A stretch of DNA of 64,000 nucleotides from JADJPO01 sp963724535 (GTDB lineage Bacteria; Actinomycetota; Actinomycetes; Actinomycetales; Kineosporiaceae), in NCBI GenBank assembly GCA_963724535.1, contig CAVRVD010000011.1:62001-126000 (forward strand). Direction: 5' to 3'. Below are positions 52,101 to 58,128 of the stretch, piece after piece. Made by a program: the position numbers and the translations under genes. The first letter of the stretch is position 1; every line of letters starts with the position of its first letter. Below the pieces are notes generated by a model that made no database searches, was not told where the DNA came from, and saw nothing but the letters and a program-made list of their open reading frames with translations.

Positions 52101-53694
52101 CCATCAGCGCCTCGAGCGTGGACGCTGCAGCGATCTGGTCACCGAGCTCCGCCGCGACGTCCGGCGCCACCGAGAGCACGATGGCCAGGACGAAGACGGC
52201 CGTCCCCCAGGCCCGCTGGTAGAGCTCGCTCTCGTCCCGGACCCCGCGGACGAGCAGGTCCGACGGGTTCGGAGTGGCACCGACGATGCGGGCCAGGCGA
52301 ACGCTGGCCTCCTCCAGTGACAGCCGGGCACCCCCGGCGTCACCGGGCACGTCGGGGGCGTCGGGGTCGAGGCGCGCCACGGACGGCGCGGCATCCGCCC
52401 AGACGCCGCGCAGCGCGTCCAGCACCGAGCGCAGGGCGGCGGCGGGCCCGACGACGCCACCGTCCCCGACGAGGACGGGATGCAGGCCGTAGGGCTGCCG
52501 GCCGCAGCGCAGGGTGGGCAGCACGCCGCCCGCGGGCACGTCGTGCACGAACCGCTCACGCAGCCAGTCGACATCGGAGTCCGCTACCACGCCGGCAAGC
52601 ACGTCCCGGAACGCGTAGCCCCACGTGACCGGCCAGAGCGCGGCGTTCATCGCCGGGCCCAGACCGAGCTGCCCCTCGCCCGCCGCCCCGGCCCGGTCGA
52701 GCACCGACGATCCCAGGCCCAGGGCGGAGGCGGCCGCCTCGGCGAACGTGCGCTCGTGCCAGCGCGACGTCTTCGGTCGACCGCCGTCCGGCCGGCCCGG
52801 ACCGGCGGGACGGCCCGGACCGGCGGGACGGCCAAGTACGAGATCCAGCAGGGCGCTCAGGTCCGGCGAGAGGCCGCTCACCCCGGCGGACTCGTCCGTG
52901 GTCGTGGTCGGCGTACCCCGGCGAACGAAGTCCACCCCGTGGGTCCATTGGTGTGCGGCCAGCAGCTCGGCGACGGCGTCCGCCTCGGACTCCGGCGCGG
53001 CCTGCGCGCGGTGGCCGGTGACGTACACGTCGAGACCGAGCGCGGGCGACCATTTCGGGGGCAGGTCGACGCCGATGGCCATGCCGACCTGCTCCGCCGC
53101 CTCCAGGTCGTGGATCCAGCTCAGACCCTGCGCGTCGAGCAGGTCCAGCATCGAGCCGCCGGATGCGCCCTGCGACGCGAGATCCGGTACCACCGGCAGG
53201 TCGGCCGGGATCGTGGCGCCCTTCACGTCGAAGAGCCGCTGATCGCCCTGGTACCCGGTGACGAGCCAGCGGTCCGGCAGGAGTCGGGCCCGTCCTGCCG
53301 GCTTGGCCGAGGTCGACGATCGGGCGCTCGACCCGGGAGTGGCTGCGGTCTTGGTGGGCCGCATCACCTCCAGAACCCAGGCGGCCCGGAACGGACCCAA
53401 CCGCGCCGCCAGCCGCGCGAACTCGGCCTCCAGGCGCGCCCGGGGGGCACGGGGGGCGTCGGCCACCACCCAGAACCGCCGGCCGGCCTCGGTCTCGCCG
53501 CCCTGCAGCACTGGCTGGTGCACGTCGGTGTGGATGGTGTCGGGGAACACCCGCACGACCAGTCGGTTCGTCCCGTCGCTGCGGCGCCCGAACACGGTTT
53601 CGAGTCGCACGGGAAGCAGGAGCAGGGGGAGGGGGACCTCGGCGTCGGCCGGTCCGTCCGGACGCCGACGCGGGTGCGTAGCGGATTCGGTCAT
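49180..53694 (-). CDS. Giant protein A, first gene of the operon, no recognised family
   Basis: A 1504-residue protein. Residues ~20-110 form a head domain: VPLPLLLLPVRLETVFG, LVVRVFPDTIHTDVHQPVL and LARLGPFRAAWVLEVMRP. Helix-rich regions rich in Ala, Leu, Arg and Asp follow, with some Gly-rich linkers (a PAGPGRPAGPGRPD repeat near 300). Other notable stretches are HDVPAGGVLPTLRCGRQPYGLHPV, VVGGYG-like LAVGGYGLVLGLRRRP, ARAWLGADQVASLTDLEHAVARLLRPYA, VAQAVHALVRDQPQAASAALSGLSGG and LGTVLPLDRVRYGARITEAG. No signal peptide, membrane helix or known catalytic motif. It may be a scaffold or translocated protein; I cannot say. The start is at ATG 53694; no ribosome site stands out. Confidence 0.8.
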   Translation of the reverse strand: MTESATHPRRRPDGPADAEVPLPLLLLPVRLETVFGRRSDGTNRLVVRVFPDTIHTDVHQPVLQGGETEAGRRFWVVADAPRAPRARLEAEFARLAARLGPFRAAWVLEVMRPTKTAATPGSSARSSTSAKPAGRARLLPDRWLVTGYQGDQRLFDVKGATIPADLPVVPDLASQGASGGSMLDLLDAQGLSWIHDLEAAEQVGMAIGVDLPPKWSPALGLDVYVTGHRAQAAPESEADAVAELLAAHQWTHGVDFVRRGTPTTTTDESAGVSGLSPDLSALLDLVLGRPAGPGRPAGPGRPDGGRPKTSRWHERTFAEAAASALGLGSSVLDRAGAAGEGQLGLGPAMNAALWPVTWGYAFRDVLAGVVADSDVDWLRERFVHDVPAGGVLPTLRCGRQPYGLHPVLVGDGGVVGPAAALRSVLDALRGVWADAAPSVARLDPDAPDVPGDAGGARLSLEEASVRLARIVGATPNPSDLLVRGVRDESELYQRAWGTAVFVLAIVLSVAPDVAAELGDQIAAASTLEALMDVLADSIHADAPASGAIWLLANDARNSQEVRDAGQAAVELISSGLLNGGPLHGTDADGQPTTRIVEPLLGNHLTRISPVLDLGPDRTRVTGLPGDPDAPPLFGSLFDETATPWTGPLVASSSEPASWLAALLVELDDPGRPAAAPQPHAPLLFQLLQHAVRSVADRDAATARWGLQTLAAAVADGRLHDPVADLEILMGETLGACMHRIDAWYTGYAVQALEDLRRRRPQGLAVGGYGLVLGLRRRPAGAGRTQGFVHAPSTDLAATAAILRSGWSALGGGGESGGGLALDLSSGAVRAASWIVDGVRDGQRLGELLGQSVERRLHDAGLDAHVAPLRRLVLDATGHHDRTERRIVDGYLVARAWLGADQVASLTDLEHAVARLLRPYAAGAPGLDDVLDAHARDLDAVADTAVAQAVHALVRDQPQAASAALSGLSGGDAGPAALSMFGTERPGQRISHRVVLVLDPVDADPGSETDAGTRSPAALAEPALDRWLGTVLPLDRVRYGARITEAGTTTIAGPWTLAGSGLSPLELLSELPDGPGLGLGRLHDRLAWPLRLEAAAAGRRVEVLIDDDPGGIGAGDLPLRLFLPCAQAMRAVLTGGRAATAADLQAAVAPPVNGAADVGGVTDVADVAELAGREAALAGSARAAAETLRTALDGVADGLADTSTVLTATAALARWQITDAVGGAGLADLAGTTAGTGAEAADRDALLTRAGTALALLEDRLAARDAVGEDGADLSVVTARLAALLPGVPVLPRLAPPGDTLAAADPRRSLSRLGSPAVALRWLHQVGRTREASGAAASAIDLLEAAGGRSLQPRLVQLPDHPGEGWAATTKPTVDDRPRTCLLALTWPDSLDPEAPQVSALAVDSWTEVIPDRRTRTGIAVHVDAPSARAPQVLLLGVPDGPWTDRSVRDLVRAVVDDATLRAVGPQDLQGWGQFLPAVHLGAEVDPGPVPDPASARAGRGGGPA

Positions 53695-53744
53695 GACCGC
53701 CCTGGGTGAGTGAGCCAGATCACACGACTATCCGCGATAGTGCT

Positions 53745-54130
53745 GGATGGGCGGCCCGGGACACAAGGGGCAAGGCCATCGTCGTCCTGCTGCACGAGGG
53801 TGGGTCGCAGACCCCGCCTCCTGGCGCCGTGGACGCCGGCGTCGGCATCTCCGGACCGATCGTCGCGATCAACAGCGCGCTCGACCCGGCAATCGACGCG
53901 CTGAGCGCCGGGCACACCCACCTGCCCTACAAGGGCGCGCTCCCCGACCCGGCGGGGCAGCCCCGCATCGTCACCAGTGCCTACTCCTTCTGCCGGCTCC
54001 TTCTGCCGGGTGGTCTCCGAGCTCAACCTGGTCCTCGACAAGCGCACAGACGACGTCCGCCGCGGCCTGAGCACAGCGAAGAACCACGTCGTCGAGCAGG
54101 CCGCGCTGACCCTGGGCCGGATCAGCGACG
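53745..54130 (+). pseudogene. Bifunctional metallophosphatase/5'-nucleotidase remnant
   Basis: The remaining segment reads RGKAIVVLLHEGGSQTPPPGAV followed by GISGPIVAINSALDPAIDALSAGHTHLPYKG and DPAGQPRIVTSAYSF, then after a frameshift VVSELNLVLDKRTDDVRRGLSTAKNHVVEQAALT. GHTH and LLHEGG are metal-binding motifs of secreted 5'-nucleotidases (UshA-like). N-terminal signal peptide, first metal motifs and C-terminal domain are missing. The frameshift is caused by a 13-bp tandem duplication at 53984-54009. The remnant overlaps the desaturase gene end and lies next to the giant operon's promoter. Confidence 0.85.
53984..54009. repeat. 13-bp tandem duplication breaking the nucleotidase frame
   Basis: CTCCTTCTGCCGG is present twice in direct succession (53984 and 53997). 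Removing one copy restores a continuous nucleotidase frame (AYSFCRVVSELNLVLDKR), so the duplication is the cause of the frameshift. Confidence 0.92.
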
Positions 54131-55456
54131 ACGACGTCGACGCGCGTCGCGAGCCGCTTCCACCGCAGCCTGCTTGATGACGTCCCGGCGGCGGCGCCCC
54201 TCGACCTTCGGCGGCAGCGACAGCTTGACCACCTTCCAGTAGACCGAGGCGGCCTGCTTGGTCAGCGAGCCGGCGACGTAGGGCAGCTCGTAGCGGTCCA
54301 TCAGCTCCCGGATCCGTGGAGCGATCTCGCCGTACCTGTTGCTCGGCATGTCCGGGTAGAGGTGGTGCTCGATCTGGTGGGACAGGTTCCCGGACATGAC
54401 GTGCATGGCCTTGGACCCGGTGATGTTTCCCGAGCCGAGCATCTGGCGCAGGTACCACTCACCGCGGGTCTCCCCGTCGATGGAGGCCTTCTCGAAGGTG
54501 GCGATCCCGGGCGGGAAGTGGCCGCAGATGATCACGGTGTTGGTCCACAGGTTGCGCACCAGGTTGGCCACCACGTTGGCGGTCAGGGTGTGCCGGGCCG
54601 ATCCGGTCGGCGCCGCCAGCAGCGGGTGGATGACGTAGTCCTTCGTCGCCTGGCGCTTGATCTTGGCGACAACCTCCGCCGCGTCGCGGCGGAACTTCTC
54701 CTTCTCGTCCGGATGCATCCGACCGCGCTTGGCGAAGTACGCACCGAGCTCAAGGTCGTAGGCGGCGATCGAGTACTCGAACATGAGCGCGTTGCCGACG
54801 TGCCAGATCGGCTGGAACAGGTAGAGCAGCGACCATTTCTGGTCCTCGTCGACGCGCATGATCCCGTAGCCGAGGTCGTTGTCGCGGCCCAGCACGTTGG
54901 TGAACGTGTGATGGATCTCGTTGTGCGCGTGCTTCCACTGGCTGGACGGCGAGGCGTTGTCCCACTCCCACGCCGTCGAGTGGATCTTCGGGTCACGCAT
55001 CCAGTCCCACTGGCCGTGCATGACGTTGTGGCCGATCTCCATGTTCTCCAGGATCTTGGCGATCGACAGCCCGGCGGTGCCGACCCACCAGGCCGGCCGG
55101 AACCCCTTGACCTTCACCCCGGAGAACAGCAGGACGGCGCGGCTGCCCATCTCCAGGTAGCGCTGAGTCTTGATGACCTTGCGGATGTAGCGGGCGTCCC
55201 GCTCGCCGCGGCTGCCCATCACCTCTGCGCGCAGCGCGTCGAGCTCGCGGCCGATCTCCTCGATCTGCGTGGGCGTCAGGTGCGCCGCCGGGTTCACCTG
55301 GTGCGGCGCGGTGATCGGCGGGCGCTGCGGGCGCGCGGTGTCCCCGCCGACCCGGACCCGCGAGCTCACGTCGTGGTGCCGGGCGACGGTGCGCCGGGAA
55401 CCGCTGCGGTGGGCCGGGGCGGGGCGGGTGGACGGACGCTCGGGGGCCAGGCTCAT
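54122..55456 (-). CDS. Membrane fatty acid desaturase
   Basis: A 444-residue desaturase with the three His boxes that hold the di-iron site: HNVMHG near residue 141, HNEIHH near 177 and HQIEHH near 359. The HQxxHH third box and the long N-terminal part resemble the DesA3/acyl-CoA front-end or delta-9 group. Hydrophobic segments around ILENMEIG and LLYLFQPIWHVGNALMFEYSIAAYDL fit membrane embedding. The adjacent upstream gene encodes a ferredoxin reductase with a [2Fe-2S] domain, the usual electron donor. The two genes are 10 bp apart and form an operon. ATG 55456 is preferred over an upstream start because of AGGAA before it. Confidence 0.9.
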   Translation of the reverse strand: MSLAPERPSTRPAPAHRSGSRRTVARHHDVSSRVRVGGDTARPQRPPITAPHQVNPAAHLTPTQIEEIGRELDALRAEVMGSRGERDARYIRKVIKTQRYLEMGSRAVLLFSGVKVKGFRPAWWVGTAGLSIAKILENMEIGHNVMHGQWDWMRDPKIHSTAWEWDNASPSSQWKHAHNEIHHTFTNVLGRDNDLGYGIMRVDEDQKWSLLYLFQPIWHVGNALMFEYSIAAYDLELGAYFAKRGRMHPDEKEKFRRDAAEVVAKIKRQATKDYVIHPLLAAPTGSARHTLTANVVANLVRNLWTNTVIICGHFPPGIATFEKASIDGETRGEWYLRQMLGSGNITGSKAMHVMSGNLSHQIEHHLYPDMPSNRYGEIAPRIRELMDRYELPYVAGSLTKQAASVYWKVVKLSLPPKVEGRRRRDVIKQAAVEAARDARRRRRR

Positions 55457-55466
55457 GAAGGATTCC

Positions 55467-56669
55467 TCACAGATCGATGTCGCAGGTGCCGGCAACGGCG
55501 TTGATGCAGGTCTGAATGGGCACGGTCTCGTCGGACTCGATGGCCGTCACCTCGCCGGTGCGCAGGTCCCGGACGGCGCCGGCCCGCAGGGTGACCACAC
55601 AGCCGAAGCAGATGCCCATCCGGCAGCCACTGGGCATCAGCACGCCGGCGTCCTCGCCGGCGTCCAGGATCGGGGTGGCGCCGTCGGCCGCCACCGACAC
55701 GTCGCTGCCCAGGAAGGTGACCTCGCCGCCCTCGCCCGGCTCGACGACGCTCGGCCGGAACCGTTCGGTGTGCAGCGAATCGGCCAGACCGGCACGCTCC
55801 CAGAGTGCCTCGGCGGCGTCCAGCAGCCCGGTGGGGCCGCACACCCAGGCCTGACGCTCCCGCCAGTCCGGCACGAGGTCGTCCAGCCCGTCCAGGTCGA
55901 GCACGCCGTGCTCGTCGTCCACGTTGAGCACCAACCGGTAGGCGTCGCTGCGCAGCCCGGTCAGCTCGTCGGCGAAGATCACGTCGGGTCGGCTGGGTGC
56001 GCAGTGCACATGGACGACGTCGGCGAGCTCCTCGGACCGGTTACGCAGCATGCCCATCACCGGGGTGATGCCGCTGCCGGCGGTCAGGAACAGGGCCGTG
56101 GCCGACGGCCGCTGCGGCAGGGTGAAGTCGCCGGTGGCCTGGTCGAGCATCACCAGGGCGCCCGGGAGGGCCCGGCGGACCAGGTGGTTGGACACCAGCC
56201 CATCCGGGATCGCCTTGACAGTGATCGAGACGCAGCCGTGCGGGACGTCGGCGGGAGCCGGTCGCTGGTACCCGGGTGTCGCCGCGCGCACCCGGTGGGT
56301 CAGCGAGTAGGCCCGCCAGTGCCGTACCCCGTCGATGTCGACGCCGATCCGGATGTACTGGCCCGGCAGGTGCCCGGCCCAGTCCCGGCCGGGACGGATC
56401 ACGACCGTCGCGGCGTCCGCGGTCTCGGGGCGGATCTCGACGATCCGGCCGCGCAGCTCGGCCCCGTGCCGCAGCGGGTCGAGCAGATCCAGGTAGTCGG
56501 CCGGAACCAGCGGGGTGGCCAGTGACTCGGCGAGCCGCCGGACGCCGCCGAGCACGCCGGCCGCCAGCGCAGCGGGCCGCTTCCGGGACGGAGACGGGGC
56601 GGAGGCGGGGCGGAGGGGCCCTGAGGACGGCGAACGGTCCAGGGTCGGTGAGCTCACGCCGATCAGCAT
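55467..56669 (-). CDS. Ferredoxin reductase with C-terminal [2Fe-2S] domain (desaturase electron donor)
   Basis: A 400-residue flavin reductase. It has RAYSLTHRV (FAD), LFLTAGSGITPVMGMLRN (NAD(P)H) and WVCGPTGLLDAAE, then a plant-type ferredoxin domain with SGCRMGICFGCVVTL near residue 348 and a fourth Cys in QTCINAVAGTC. It passes electrons from NAD(P)H to the desaturase that follows 10 bp downstream, as in the DesA3/Rv3230c pair of mycobacteria. Start ATG 56669; GTG 56657 is also possible. A 33-bp palindrome starts 1 bp upstream and probably controls it. Confidence 0.92.
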   Translation of the reverse strand: MLIGVSSPTLDRSPSSGPLRPASAPSPSRKRPAALAAGVLGGVRRLAESLATPLVPADYLDLLDPLRHGAELRGRIVEIRPETADAATVVIRPGRDWAGHLPGQYIRIGVDIDGVRHWRAYSLTHRVRAATPGYQRPAPADVPHGCVSITVKAIPDGLVSNHLVRRALPGALVMLDQATGDFTLPQRPSATALFLTAGSGITPVMGMLRNRSEELADVVHVHCAPSRPDVIFADELTGLRSDAYRLVLNVDDEHGVLDLDGLDDLVPDWRERQAWVCGPTGLLDAAEALWERAGLADSLHTERFRPSVVEPGEGGEVTFLGSDVSVAADGATPILDAGEDAGVLMPSGCRMGICFGCVVTLRAGAVRDLRTGEVTAIESDETVPIQTCINAVAGTCDIDL

Positions 56670-56670
56670 A

Positions 56671-56703
56671 ACCTACGGTCGCGTAAGTTACGGAAGCGTA
56701 GGT
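56671..56703. promoter_or_regulatory. 33-bp nested palindrome between the desaturase operon and the antiporter
   Basis: The sequence is symmetric around the G at 56687. The outer arms ACCTACG and CGTAGGT are perfect. The inner CGTAAGTTACG is a perfect 11-base dyad. Overall 13 of 16 positions match. It lies directly in front of the ferredoxin-reductase start and about 85 bp before the antiporter ATG, a typical place for a TetR-family operator controlling lipid desaturation. Confidence 0.65.
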
Positions 56704-56788
56704 CCCTCGTGGTGATGTGGGTGCGCTGGCCTAGGGTGAATCCGACCGGCCGACGACCGTGTCGACCCCTGCCGTCCCAGGAGCCGCC

Positions 56789-58075
56789 ATGGCCACCAGC
56801 ACGTTGCCGACCCTCGGCATCACCGGCGCGGACGTCATCCACCTGGTCACCGGGATCGGCCTGCTGGTCGCAGCGGTGCTGCCCCGGCTGTTGCGCGACC
56901 GGCCGGTCTCGGTGGCGATGGTGTTCGTGGCCGTCGGCGTCGTCGTCGGCCTGCTGCCCGGGCCGATCCCGATCGTCGACCCGCAACAGCACGTCTCGGT
57001 GACCCTGCACCTGACCGAGGTGACGGTGATCGTCGCCATCATGGGTGTGGGGCTGTCCATCGACCGGCCGCCCGACCTGCGCACCTGGGCCACCACATGG
57101 CGGCTGCTCGCCGTCGCCATGCCACTGTGCATCGCGGCGGTCGCGGTGTCGGGCTGGTGGTTCATGGGCCTGCCGCTGGCCTCCGCCGTGCTGCTCGGGG
57201 CAGTGCTCGCCCCCACCGACCCCGTACTCGCCGGGGACGTCCAGCTGGAGGGTCCCAATGCCGGCCCGGGGGACGAGGTCCGCTTCGCTCTGACCACCGA
57301 GGCCGGGCTGAACGACGGGCTTGCCTTCCCGTTCGTCTACCTGGCCATCTTCATCGCCGTCCCGGCCGGCCTGGCCGACTGGGGATGGCGCTTCCTGGCC
57401 TGGGAGGTCGCCGGGAAGATCGTCGTCGGTCTCCTGGTCGGCGCCGGCGTCGGCTGGCTGGTCGCCCGGGCCGCCTTCGCCGCCCCGATCGCGTCGTGGC
57501 GGTTCGCCGAGACGGGGGAGGCGGTGGTGGCCATCGCCACGGTGTTCCTGGCCTACGGCGCCGCCGAGGCCGCGCAGGGCTACGGCTTCCTGGCGGTGTT
57601 CGCCGCCGCGCTGGTGATCCGCCAGCACGAGCGGCGCCACGAGTACCACGAGGTGCTGCACCACTTCGTCGAGGAGCTGGAGCAGATCCTCACCCTGGTC
57701 CTGCTCATGCTGTTCGGCCTCGCCTGCGCCCAGGGACTGCTCGCCGACCTCACCTGGCGCGGCGTGGTCGTCGTCGTCCTGCTGCTGGTGGTGGTCCGAC
57801 CGATCAGTGGCCTGCTGTGCCTGACCGGCTCGCGCATCGCCCGCAACGAGCGGGCGGCGATCGCGTTCTTCGGCGTGCGTGGCATCGGCTCGCTCTACTA
57901 CCTGGCCTACGCCACCGACAACGGCGACTTCGCGCGCTCCGGGGAGCTCTGGTCCACCGTCGCCCTGGCCATCCTGGCCTCGGTGGTCCTGCACGGGATG
58001 AGCGCGACCCCGGTGATGAACGTCCTGGAGCGGGCCCGCTCCCATCGCCGCAGCGCTGCCGCCACGCCACGCTGA
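56789..58075 (+). CDS. CPA1-family cation:proton antiporter (NhaP-like)
   Basis: A 428-residue, roughly 12-helix membrane protein. The ion-binding motifs are clear: AVLAPTDPVLAGDVQ (helix 4 region) and TEAGLNDGLAFPFVYLAIF (the ND motif of helix 5). A later FVEELEQILTLVLLMLFGLACAQGLL and FFGVRGIGSLYYLAYA (charged helix 11) also fit. It exchanges Na+ or K+ for H+ across the membrane. The start at ATG 56789 with AGGAG at a spacing of 5 is preferred over an upstream in-frame GTG. It is divergent to the desaturase operon and may share its palindrome. Confidence 0.9.
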   Translation: MATSTLPTLGITGADVIHLVTGIGLLVAAVLPRLLRDRPVSVAMVFVAVGVVVGLLPGPIPIVDPQQHVSVTLHLTEVTVIVAIMGVGLSIDRPPDLRTWATTWRLLAVAMPLCIAAVAVSGWWFMGLPLASAVLLGAVLAPTDPVLAGDVQLEGPNAGPGDEVRFALTTEAGLNDGLAFPFVYLAIFIAVPAGLADWGWRFLAWEVAGKIVVGLLVGAGVGWLVARAAFAAPIASWRFAETGEAVVAIATVFLAYGAAEAAQGYGFLAVFAAALVIRQHERRHEYHEVLHHFVEELEQILTLVLLMLFGLACAQGLLADLTWRGVVVVVLLLVVVRPISGLLCLTGSRIARNERAAIAFFGVRGIGSLYYLAYATDNGDFARSGELWSTVALAILASVVLHGMSATPVMNVLERARSHRRSAAATPR

Positions 58076-58128
58076 GACGCGGCCGGAAGGATTCGACACC
58101 GACCGCTGGTCCAGGTAGGGATGGTGCG

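Noticed and set aside
33742..53694. The giant operon as a polyketide or non-ribosomal peptide cluster, or as a phage tail cluster
   Set aside because: No ketosynthase, adenylation or carrier motifs, and no recognisable tail-sheath, tube, baseplate or AAA ATPase gene. A distant relation to injection-type assemblies cannot be excluded by eye, but nothing shows it.
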